A DNA stretch of 64,000 nucleotides from Saprospiraceae bacterium (GTDB taxonomy: Bacteria > Bacteroidota > Bacteroidia > Chitinophagales > Saprospiraceae). The DNA is taken from NCBI GenBank assembly GCA_016787345.1, contig JAEUUU010000166.1, forward strand, positions 1-64,000, read 5' to 3'. This document shows, piece after piece, positions 49,333-56,996 of this stretch. Both the position numbers and the translations under genes were made by a program. Numbering within the stretch: the stretch's first letter is position 1; each line of letters starts with the position of its first letter. Below the pieces are notes generated by a model. The model saw nothing but the letters and a program-made list of their open reading frames with translations, ran no database searches and was not told the origin of the DNA.

Positions 49333-50409
49333 TCAGGCAGGTATGGGCAAGTTTTTGGCTTTCAGATCTTCAAAAATATCCTTGAACAGGATGCCCCGGT
49401 TGGCGCCGCGGCGTTCGCCCTGGGCGTTGACGACGGTGTCGGAGAATCCGGCGTGGTGCAATGCGACGACTTTCCAGGCCTGGTTGAATACCGGCGAGCC
49501 GCTGCTGCCGCCCAGTGTCGGGGTATCATAAAACAGATATTGGTCCCATTTGCTGATCACTTTATTGGCGTCGAGCGCGATCTGCAACTCGTCGCCGCCG
49601 GCGTGCTGAATGATCGTCACGGCATCGCCAGCGGTGAGCGCTGCGCCAGCGTCGAACTCTACAAAGCCCCACTGGTTCAAGAGGTTAGCAGGCTGATCTA
49701 TTACTTTTACATAAGAGAAGTCCAGGTCGGGGTTGGTATAGAATGTGTTGGCGTCGAGTTGGTAACGTTTGACGTCGAGCGCCCTACCGTTGAGGTCGGT
49801 TCTGAAATTAAATTCAATGGTCGTGCCACGCGCGGCATCCGCATTTTTGATTACGTGATTATTGGTAAACAGGTAGCCATTGGAGGTAATGAAGCCGGAG
49901 CCCTTGTCATCGGGCGTCACCACACGGCATACGGCTTTGGCGAATTTCAGGGCCTTTTCCACCCAGGCAATTTTGTAAAGATTGTCGCTGCCAGGAAGTA
50001 CCTTTTCCAGCGGGTCTTTTTCCATCAAGCGATAAGAATAGGCGCCAGAATCGCCGGACTGTGTTTGGGCCCGCAATTGCAGTCTTTTGGGCAGATCGTC
50101 GAGTACTTGCAAAAGTCCGGCGCGGGTACGCGCCAGGGTCATCTGGAACTGCTGGTTGTCGATCATAAAACTGGTCCGATCCCTTACCGCTCCCTTGTAA
50201 TTGGCTGTGTACTGAATCAACTGATTATCAAAGCCGGCATTGGTCCGTTTGTTCAGTTCGGTGATGCTTTTCAGTGCTTCTTCCCAGTCGTCCATGGCAA
50301 ACTGGGCCTTAATGGCTTCGGTATAAAATTCCAGCGGGTTGCGGGCATTGCCCAGAGTGGCGTTGCTAACGTGTTGAGGATCGGGCAGGGGCAAGGGTTG
50401 GATGGCCAT
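49333..50409 (-). CDS. EAD11-like domain fused to trypsin-like serine protease
   Basis: 358 residues, no signal peptide, so presumably cytosolic. Residues 25-110 are an EAD11-like helical domain (ALKSITELNKR, NQLIQYTANYKGAVRDRTSF, TRAGLLQVLDDLPKRL). The protease domain follows: SGFITSNGYLFTNNHVI with His185, DLDFSYVKV with Asp230 and GGSSGSPVF with Ser305, a complete chymotrypsin-fold triad, then VVALHHAG. Such intracellular trypsin-like proteases with EADs are predicted effectors or processors in Bacteroidota conflict systems. It lies directly upstream of the TIR gene and 33 bases downstream of a conserved gene. Confidence 0.85.
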   Translation of the reverse strand: MAIQPLPLPDPQHVSNATLGNARNPLEFYTEAIKAQFAMDDWEEALKSITELNKRTNAGFDNQLIQYTANYKGAVRDRTSFMIDNQQFQMTLARTRAGLLQVLDDLPKRLQLRAQTQSGDSGAYSYRLMEKDPLEKVLPGSDNLYKIAWVEKALKFAKAVCRVVTPDDKGSGFITSNGYLFTNNHVIKNADAARGTTIEFNFRTDLNGRALDVKRYQLDANTFYTNPDLDFSYVKVIDQPANLLNQWGFVEFDAGAALTAGDAVTIIQHAGGDELQIALDANKVISKWDQYLFYDTPTLGGSSGSPVFNQAWKVVALHHAGFSDTVVNAQGERRGANRGILFKDIFEDLKAKNLPIPA

Positions 50410-50442
50410 AATTCATTTATTCTTGGGTGATTGGACTGCGTT

Positions 50443-50970
50443 TTAATTGGGCAATGGAAAAAGTCGTTTGTGCCAGCTTTGATCAAGCGGCGCCAGCCAG
50501 TTTTCCAGGAGAGATGCTTTGGTAGGCGCCAGGGTATTGGCGACGAGTGTGTCGTAAGTGATCCGTTTTTGCTGCAATAATGAAGCGAATTCCGAACGCC
50601 CGCACACTTGCCATCGTTCCCCGTCGGCCCAGGCGAAGCGCATTTTTTCCAAAAAATCAATGCCCATACGAGCGCCCAGTTCTTCCAGAAAATGAACGGA
50701 TTTGTCGATCGAACAGCCGCTGGCATCGGTCTGCGACTCGTCGACAGCCAGCAGAACAATTTGATTTTGAAATACTTCTGCTTTGGCCCGCAGTGCCTGG
50801 TTGTGGGCGGTCCATTGGCGGGCAAATGCGTCCAACGCCTGCTGGGCAAAAGCGGTTTCGGGTTCGTTCAAGGGGCGTTCGGCCAGAAAGATCCAGAGGC
50901 GGGTTTCCGGAGAGAGCGCGCTGTCGAATGCCAGGCGCGGGAGCAAAGCGGAGTCGGTTGCAGTGGTCAT
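50443..50970 (-). CDS. conserved Bacteroidota protein (often mislabelled ABC transporter ATPase)
   Basis: 175 residues. The pattern SRxWIFxAxRPL, FARQWTAHNQALRAKAEV, QIVLLAVDESQTDASGCSIDKSVHFLEELG and the terminal WHKRLF match a widespread Bacteroidota family that databases, as I recall, label ABC transporter ATPase. No Walker A, Walker B or ABC signature is present, so that name is not supported. Function is unknown. It sits 2 bases after the Fe-S protein gene and before the EAD-protease gene. Confidence 0.82.
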   Translation of the reverse strand: MTTATDSALLPRLAFDSALSPETRLWIFLAERPLNEPETAFAQQALDAFARQWTAHNQALRAKAEVFQNQIVLLAVDESQTDASGCSIDKSVHFLEELGARMGIDFLEKMRFAWADGERWQVCGRSEFASLLQQKRITYDTLVANTLAPTKASLLENWLAPLDQSWHKRLFPLPN

Positions 50971-50972
50971 GT

Positions 50973-51752
50973 TCAGGCGATGTTGTTCAAAACCATTTCA
51001 GAAAGGTCGTACACCGGGATTTGTTCATTTTTTTCCTTGGCTTTCAAACCGTCCTGCAGCATGGTGATGCAAAAAGGGCAGTTGGCCGCGATGGCCGTGG
51101 GCGCCGTTTCGAGGGCTTCTTCCGTGCGTTCGAGGTTGATTCGTTTGTCGCCCGGTTCGTCTTCTTTCCACATCTGCGCGCCACCGGCGCCACAGCAGAG
51201 GCCGTTTTTGCGGGAGCGTTTCATCTCCACGAGATCGGCGTCGAGGGCTTCCAGAATAGCGCGGGGTGCTTCGTACACATCGTTGGCGCGACCCAGGTAA
51301 CAGGAGTCGTGGTAGGTGATTCGTTGCCCTTTGAAGGCGCCGCCTTCTTTCATTTTGACTTTACCTGTTGCAATGAGATCATTGATGAGCTGGGTATGGT
51401 GAACGACTTCGTAGTTGCCGCCCAGGGCGGGATATTCATTTTTCAGGATATTAAAACAGTGCGGACAAGCGGTCACGATTTTCTTTACACCGTACATGTT
51501 CAGCGTTTCGATGTTCATGGCAGCCGTCATTTGAAATAAGAACTCGTTACCGGCCCGGCGGGCGGGGTCGCCCGTGCAGCGTTCTTCTTCTCCGAGAATG
51601 GCAAACTGGATACCGGCGTGGTTCAGAATTTCGCACAGTGCACGGGTAACTTTTTGGGCACGTGCATCGAAAGAGCCTGCGCAGCCTACCCAGAAAAGGA
51701 TTTCGGGCTGGGCGCCTTCGGCTTGATATTCGGCTATGGTTTTGGCAAGCAT
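50973..51752 (-). CDS. heterodisulfide-reductase-like (Fe-S)-binding protein with CCG domains
   Basis: 259 residues. Two CCG-type domains: WVGCAGSFD with the ERCTGDPA, and TACPHCFN, then YHDSCYLGRAND, RNGLCCGAGGAQMW-like CxxCC (KNGLCCGAGGAQM) and ANCPFCITM. These Cys-rich motifs bind a non-cubane or 4Fe-4S cluster in HdrB, GlpC and related electron carriers. It is 34 bases downstream of the membrane Fe-S protein, which supplies the partner subunit. The likely role is electron transfer between quinone and a soluble donor; the donor is unknown. Confidence 0.9.
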   Translation of the reverse strand: MLAKTIAEYQAEGAQPEILFWVGCAGSFDARAQKVTRALCEILNHAGIQFAILGEEERCTGDPARRAGNEFLFQMTAAMNIETLNMYGVKKIVTACPHCFNILKNEYPALGGNYEVVHHTQLINDLIATGKVKMKEGGAFKGQRITYHDSCYLGRANDVYEAPRAILEALDADLVEMKRSRKNGLCCGAGGAQMWKEDEPGDKRINLERTEEALETAPTAIAANCPFCITMLQDGLKAKEKNEQIPVYDLSEMVLNNIA

Positions 51753-51786
51753 TGCGTCAGTTTCTGATAAAATTGCTGAATAAAAA

Positions 51787-53097
51787 TTATTCGTGGCGCC
51801 AACCGTCGCGGGCTTCGCTCATGGCCCAGGCGGCGCCGTTATTTTCGATCGCATTGAACATGGGCAGCCATTCATTGGGGCCGGCGCTCATGGTCAGAAT
51901 TTCGTACCGCCGCATTTTCAGAATAATATCGAGCGGATTGATCAGCACCGGGCAGGCTTCCACACAGGCGTTGCAGGTGGTGCAGGCGTGCAGTTCTTCC
52001 GGTGTGATGCGATCGAAAAGCGTTTTGCCGTCGTTGTGTTCCGAAGCAGCCGACTTGCTGTTTTCCAGCGCCAGGCTGACTTCTTCCGCCCTGTCGCGCA
52101 CATCCATCATAACCTTGCGGGGCGACAGTTTTTTACCAGTCAGGTTGGCCGGACAGGCGGCGGTACAACGGCCGCATTCGGTACAGGAATAGGCGTCGAG
52201 CAGGTTTTTCCAGCTGAGGCTGAACACGTCGTTGGCGCCGAATTCCGGCAATTCGCCCGAAGCGTTCGGATCAGGTTCCTGCAAGCCCATCATTTCGCGC
52301 ACAGCCTTTTGTACGTCGGGCATGTTTTGCATTTCACCCTTCGGTTGCAGACGGGCATACCAGGTATTGGGGAAAGCGAGCAGAATATGCAGGTGTTTGG
52401 AGTAGGGCAGATAGCAAATGAACCCGAATACGGTCAGAATATGCAGCCACCAGCCGAAACGCTCCACGGCAACGAGCGCGCTATTCTCCATTCCGCCGAA
52501 AAGCATCGGTCCCAGCCATGTGCTGACGGCAAAGGCGCCGGTAGGGTGGTAGTGCTCCAGATTTCTGGTTTGCAGTACTTTATCGGCGCCGTTCATACAG
52601 AATATACCCACAATCAGGATGATCTCGCCGAGCAGAATCAGATTGGCATCGCGAAACGGCCAGCCCTTGATTTCAGGTTTACGGAAACGCGGGACATTCA
52701 GCAGATTGCGCCGCGACAAAAAGATGATCGTAGCGACAAAGGCGAGCACCGACAGTACCTCGATAAAACTGATGACAAAAGTGTAAAACCCACCGAGATA
52801 GGGTGCGAAAAAGCGGTGCGTACCGGCAATCCCGTCGACGAAAATCTCGATCAACTCAATTTGAGTAATGACGAAGGCGACGTAGATAAACAGGTGAAGA
52901 ACTGCCGGCAGCAGGTTCTTGAACATCTTTTTCTGGCCCAAAGCGACCAGCAACACGTTGCGCCAACGCTCGGCAGGCCGGTCATTGATCTGTTCCGGCT
53001 TGCCCAGATGCACGCCGCGAAATACACGGCGAAATCCCCGGCCGCCTATCCAGGCGACGACAACAAGGAGCAGGATAAAAAGAATGGATTGGAGCAT
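51787..53097 (-). CDS. membrane-bound (Fe-S) electron-transfer protein, HdrE/HdrD-like
   Basis: 436 residues from the ATG at 53097. An N-terminal membrane part with about six helices, similar to the NarI/HdrE cytochrome-b-like fold and with several histidines in helices, precedes a 4Fe-4S ferredoxin domain with two clusters (CTECGRCTAACPAN and CTTCNACVEACPVL, around residues 330-410). The layout matches the Bacteroidota pair of membrane Fe-S protein plus CCG protein, whose exact donor is unresolved; coupling to acyl-CoA or ETF oxidation has been suggested for relatives. First gene of a five-gene minus-strand run ending with the TIR gene. Confidence 0.9.
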   Translation of the reverse strand: MLQSILFILLLVVVAWIGGRGFRRVFRGVHLGKPEQINDRPAERWRNVLLVALGQKKMFKNLLPAVLHLFIYVAFVITQIELIEIFVDGIAGTHRFFAPYLGGFYTFVISFIEVLSVLAFVATIIFLSRRNLLNVPRFRKPEIKGWPFRDANLILLGEIILIVGIFCMNGADKVLQTRNLEHYHPTGAFAVSTWLGPMLFGGMENSALVAVERFGWWLHILTVFGFICYLPYSKHLHILLAFPNTWYARLQPKGEMQNMPDVQKAVREMMGLQEPDPNASGELPEFGANDVFSLSWKNLLDAYSCTECGRCTAACPANLTGKKLSPRKVMMDVRDRAEEVSLALENSKSAASEHNDGKTLFDRITPEELHACTTCNACVEACPVLINPLDIILKMRRYEILTMSAGPNEWLPMFNAIENNGAAWAMSEARDGWRHE

Positions 53098-53168
53098 TTG
53101 CGATTTTTTTCGATCCGGGGCGAAAATACGGCTTGCACAATGGAATTTTGCGCACAAATCAATTTCAC

Positions 53169-53669
53169 ATGAAAATCCTGGACGACCGGCAGATTCGCCG
53201 GAAAATCAAACGGCTGGCTATCGAAATCCTGGAAAACAACTTCGGCGAATCCGAGTTGATTCTTGCCGGTTTGAACAACAACGGGGTCGGCTTTGCAGAA
53301 TTATTGCTCTCCGAATTGCTGCACATCGCCCCCGAAACCCTGTCGATCACGCTCACCCGTATCCGGCTCAACCCGGCCAACCCGGTTGAATACGAACCTT
53401 ACATTGAAATGCCCGCCGAATCGCTTCGCAACCGGGTCATCATCATCGTCGACGACGTGGCTAATACCGGCCGGACAATTTTTTACGCCGTTCAGCCCTT
53501 GTTGAAAGTAATTCCGAAGCGGGTGGAAGTGGCCGTGTTGGTCGACCGAAAGCACAAATCTTTTCCGGTGAAGGCCGATTACGTAGGGCTCTCTTTGTTC
53601 ACGACCTTGAAAGATGATATTGTGGTAAGTATTAAAGGAGTGGAGGAAATGGCGGTTTTTCTGCGTTAA
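53169..53669 (+). CDS. phosphoribosyltransferase-family protein (PyrR-like)
   Basis: 166 residues from the ATG at 53169. IIIVDDVANTGRTIFYAV is the PRPP-binding motif of type I phosphoribosyltransferases, and VAVLVDRKHKSFPVKADYVG is close to the C-terminal part of PyrR, the pyrimidine-operon regulator with uracil phosphoribosyltransferase activity. No pyrimidine genes adjoin it, so a regulatory role is not established. It is divergent from the Fe-S operon and overlaps the convergent gene by 4 bases. Confidence 0.86.
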   Translation: MKILDDRQIRRKIKRLAIEILENNFGESELILAGLNNNGVGFAELLLSELLHIAPETLSITLTRIRLNPANPVEYEPYIEMPAESLRNRVIIIVDDVANTGRTIFYAVQPLLKVIPKRVEVAVLVDRKHKSFPVKADYVGLSLFTTLKDDIVVSIKGVEEMAVFLR

Positions 53670-54379
53670 ACTTGATTGGCTCGGCCCTGCGCCTCCCTTG
53701 CCTTTCTCGCCCGTTTCTGATCGGCATTGCTTTCATAAAGGCAATATTGCTCGTATTTGACGGGGTCCCGTTCGGCCCAAATGTCTTTTCCAATATCGCA
53801 GAGCACGACGAGTTCCTGATAAATTTTGTTCCCCTGCATGACCCGGCGCTCCACGGCAATGTCGCGATCATGTAGCTTGTCCTGCTGAATATTCAGGGCA
53901 TTTTCAAACTCGGCACATGCGTCGAGCACCCGCTGAATGATGTTTTCATTGACGCCTACATCTGCCAGAAAATCAATCTGTTGCCGCGCAACCCGTGCAA
54001 CGCGTCGTCCGCAAAAGAGCAGCTGCGGGTCGCTCATGTCGCCCAGTTTGGCTGTGCCGAATTTGCGGTAACGCCCGGTGCGATCGTGATACTTCATGGC
54101 GACACGGGTCATCAGCGAACGAATGGCGGTTTTCAGTTTTTCAGCTGCCAGATTCTTTTTTTCCGTACCGATCATTTGCTCACCGACCATCTCGTCGTCG
54201 TCGGGCAGATCGTGAAATTGCTGGCAACTGCTCATGAAGCCTTTGAGCCGGTCGGGGCCGTAACCGTATTGCGTGAAAAACTCGATGTCCCGATGCGCAT
54301 TCCGGATGGCGGTCATACACTGAACGTACAAATCGGCGTCGGAAACATTGTGCTGGCGATGGCCGGGTTGCTTTTTCAT
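53666..54379 (-). CDS. conserved helical protein of unknown function
   Basis: 237 residues, no signal peptide. Almost wholly helical, very rich in Lys, Arg, Gln and Asp, with IRNAHRDIEFFTQYGYGPDRL near the N-terminus and a strongly basic tail (NADQKRARKAREAQGR). It could bind nucleic acid or act as a coiled-coil scaffold, but I do not recognise it. It has its own promoter (54433-54464) and no cotranscribed neighbour. Confidence 0.75.
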   Translation of the reverse strand: MKKQPGHRQHNVSDADLYVQCMTAIRNAHRDIEFFTQYGYGPDRLKGFMSSCQQFHDLPDDDEMVGEQMIGTEKKNLAAEKLKTAIRSLMTRVAMKYHDRTGRYRKFGTAKLGDMSDPQLLFCGRRVARVARQQIDFLADVGVNENIIQRVLDACAEFENALNIQQDKLHDRDIAVERRVMQGNKIYQELVVLCDIGKDIWAERDPVKYEQYCLYESNADQKRARKAREAQGRANQV

Positions 54380-54432
54380 GACTGGATAATTATAACAGAC
54401 AAGTTGCTGTAAAAGAATGACTTAATTCGAGA

Positions 54433-54464
54433 CAAAAATAAATCGTTTTAAGTTTGTTCTCAAA
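54433..54464 (-). promoter_or_regulatory. promoter of the helical protein gene
   Basis: Minus strand: TTTG (54461-54464), 20-base spacer, TATTTTTG (54433-54440), about 50 bases before the start codon in an AT-rich spacer. Confidence 0.62.
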
Positions 54465-54545
54465 TTTTAAAACAATTATTTGTAAAAATTTTCCTCAGTC
54501 AATGACTTCACAACAACTTAAAACCAGAGTACGTATTATTGCCCT

Positions 54546-55145
54546 ATGCTACGCAAGGTTCTTGTTTTGTTTTTCCACCCCCGGTTTGAGGATTCTATAG
54601 TCAACAAAAGTTTGGTGAAAGAAATCCAAAATCTGCCGGGCACGACTTTTCACGACGTCTACGAACGTTATCCGGATTTTGACATCGATATCCGTTTCGA
54701 ACAATCGTTGCTACTCCAGCACGACATTATAGTATGGCACCATCCATTCTACTGGTACAGTTGTCCGCCTTTGATGAAACAGTGGATTGATTTGGTGTTG
54801 GAATACGGTTGGGCTTACGGCAAAAATGGCCGTCAACTGCAAGGCAAGTATGTTTTCAACTGCCTGACGGCCGGAGGTTCGCAGGAGGTTTACCGCGAAG
54901 GCGGCAGAAACCGCTTTACCGTAAACGAATTTTTACGGCCCTTCGAACAAACTGCATACCTGTGCCAGATGCACTATCTGCCGCCGTTTGTGGTGCACCA
55001 CGCCAATCTGGCGACACGCCCCGAATGTCTGCGTTTTGCCACGGCTTATAAAGAGTTGCTCAGCGGACTGGTAGACGGCAGCCTGGACCTGACGCAAATT
55101 GCTCCATCCGAATACCTCAACGCCCACCTGTACCCTACGTTATGA
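54546..55145 (+). CDS. NAD(P)H oxidoreductase, KefF/KefG-like ancillary protein
   Basis: 199 residues, flavodoxin-like fold. VLVLFFHPRFEDSIVNKSL at the N-terminus (FMN phosphate loop), DIIVWHHPFYWYSCPPLMKQWIDLVL and YVFNCLTAGG match the KefF/KefG/MdaB family. In E. coli KefF binds and activates the KefC potassium efflux system. The gene overlaps the antiporter gene by 4 bases (ATGA), so the pair is translationally coupled, supporting the KefF-type role. Confidence 0.9.
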   Translation: MLRKVLVLFFHPRFEDSIVNKSLVKEIQNLPGTTFHDVYERYPDFDIDIRFEQSLLLQHDIIVWHHPFYWYSCPPLMKQWIDLVLEYGWAYGKNGRQLQGKYVFNCLTAGGSQEVYREGGRNRFTVNEFLRPFEQTAYLCQMHYLPPFVVHHANLATRPECLRFATAYKELLSGLVDGSLDLTQIAPSEYLNAHLYPTL

Positions 55146-56989
55146 ATCAACAGTTTCTACAACAAGCATTGGTTTTTTTGGTCGCCGCACTGGTTTGCGT
55201 CCCTTTTGCCAAACGGCTGGGCCTCGGAAGCGTTTTGGGGTATTTGCTTGCGGGTGTCATCATCGGACCTTTTGTACTGGGCTTTGTGGGCCACGAGGGA
55301 GAAGACATCATGCACGCCTCCGAATTTGGTGTGGTGATGATGCTGTTTCTAATCGGACTTGAACTCGAACCCCGGGCGTTTTGGAACATGCGGGGGGCTA
55401 TATTAGGGCTTGGCGTAACGCAATTGTTGTTTACGAGCGTCGTGTTGTTGGGCGGGCTGCTGGCGCTTGGGGTTACATTGGTTCCTGCGATCGTTGCCGC
55501 AACGGCATTTGCCATGTCGAGCACCGCCATTGCCATGCAAACCCTGAAAGAAAAAGACTTGACCGGCACACAGGCAGGGCGGTCTTCCTTCGCAGTATTA
55601 CTCCTTCAGGACGTAGCCATTATCCCGATTCTCGCACTGCTACCTTTATTGGCTCTGCAAAGCGGACCGACACAAGAAGCCCCGGCGGGAATATGGGGAT
55701 TTCTGCTGCCACCACTTGCCCTGATCGGTCTGGTACTGGTCGGACGGTACCTCATCAACCCTTTCCTGCGACTGATTGCACGCCTTCATACCCGGGAATT
55801 GTTTACCGTTTCGGCGTTGTTTATCGTGGTCGGCGTGGCATTTTTGATGCAATCAGTTGGGTTGAGTGCAGCCCTGGGGGCTTTTCTTGCCGGTGTTTTA
55901 CTGGCCAACAGTGAATTCCGACACGAACTGGAGAGCGACGTAGAACCGTTTAAAGGCTTGCTGCTGGGCGTGTTTTTTACGGCGGTGGGCTCTACGATTA
56001 ATTTTCACCTTTTGGCCCAGGAAGCCGCCTGGGTTGCGCTGCTGGTTGTTTTGGTTATGACGGTAAAAGCAGTCGTTTTGTGGCTGATCGGCAAACGTTA
56101 CCGGATGCATATCGACCAAAACGTCCTTTTTGCCGTATTGCTCTGCCAGGTGGGCGAATTCGCCTTCGTGCTGCTGTCGACAGCCGCGCAATCGGATATC
56201 ATCGACAAACACAGCGCCGAAGTGTTTACGGCGGTATCGACGATCACCATGGCAGTTTCGCCTTTGCTGATCTTCGCCAACGAACGCTGGCTGGCGCCCC
56301 GCATCGGCGTGCGTGAGCTGCCCGACGAACGCCCCAGCGACCACATCGAGGACAAACACCAGGTCATTATTGCCGGATTTGGCCATTTCGGGAGCACTTT
56401 GGGGCGTTTTTTGCGGGCCAATGGCGTAGAGGCGACTATTCTCGACAACGACAGCGACCGCGTGGAACTGCTGCGCAAAATGGGCTTCAAGGTGTATTAC
56501 GGCGACTGTACAAGACTGGATCTGCTCAAATCGGCCGGCGCCGACAGTGCACGACTGCTCGTTTCGACCATCGACTCCGAAGACCAGACACTCGAATTGG
56601 TAGAAGTGGCGCAAAAACATTTCCCTCATCTGCAACTGATGGTCCGAACCCGCAACCGTTTTCATGCCTACGCCTTGATGGAAAAGGGCCTTATGAAAAC
56701 CTATCGGGAGTCGCTGCACGGTTCGGTTTTCATGGGCGCCGACGTGCTGACCCAACTGGGATTCCGGCGGTATACTGTGCACAGAAAAGCGCAGGAATTC
56801 ATCAAATACGATGAATCGGCGATGTACAAACTGGTCAAAAACTGGAATAACGGCGAAGAATACATCCAGTCGGTCCGTCAGGAGATTGCCATTCAGGAAC
56901 AACTGCTTCGGGAAGACCTTCGGTTTGCCAGCGAGATTGACGACAATGCCTGGGACGGGGACCTGCTTCGACAGGGCAGCCGGGAATAA
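55142..56989 (+). CDS. Kef-type K+/H+ antiporter (CPA2 family) with RCK domain
   Basis: 615 residues. About 12 membrane helices (LAGVIIGPFVLGF, GVVMMLFLIGLELEPR, FAMSSTAIAMQTL, GAFLAGVLLANSEFRHELE) form the CPA2 exchanger. The cytosolic C-terminus has an RCK/TrkA-N domain starting HQVIIAGFGHFGSTLGRFLRA with the nucleotide-binding GxGxxG and a later acidic ligand (DNDS). It ejects potassium in exchange for protons in response to electrophiles. KefB/KefC in E. coli is gated by glutathione; the ligand here is unknown. Pairs with the upstream KefF-like gene. Confidence 0.92.
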   Translation: MNQQFLQQALVFLVAALVCVPFAKRLGLGSVLGYLLAGVIIGPFVLGFVGHEGEDIMHASEFGVVMMLFLIGLELEPRAFWNMRGAILGLGVTQLLFTSVVLLGGLLALGVTLVPAIVAATAFAMSSTAIAMQTLKEKDLTGTQAGRSSFAVLLLQDVAIIPILALLPLLALQSGPTQEAPAGIWGFLLPPLALIGLVLVGRYLINPFLRLIARLHTRELFTVSALFIVVGVAFLMQSVGLSAALGAFLAGVLLANSEFRHELESDVEPFKGLLLGVFFTAVGSTINFHLLAQEAAWVALLVVLVMTVKAVVLWLIGKRYRMHIDQNVLFAVLLCQVGEFAFVLLSTAAQSDIIDKHSAEVFTAVSTITMAVSPLLIFANERWLAPRIGVRELPDERPSDHIEDKHQVIIAGFGHFGSTLGRFLRANGVEATILDNDSDRVELLRKMGFKVYYGDCTRLDLLKSAGADSARLLVSTIDSEDQTLELVEVAQKHFPHLQLMVRTRNRFHAYALMEKGLMKTYRESLHGSVFMGADVLTQLGFRRYTVHRKAQEFIKYDESAMYKLVKNWNNGEEYIQSVRQEIAIQEQLLREDLRFASEIDDNAWDGDLLRQGSRE

Positions 56990-56996
56990 GCCCCGA

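Noticed and set aside
53169..53669. Assigning pyrR as a gene symbol
   Set aside because: The motif fits PyrR but no pyrimidine operon or attenuator is adjacent, so only a family-level call is given.
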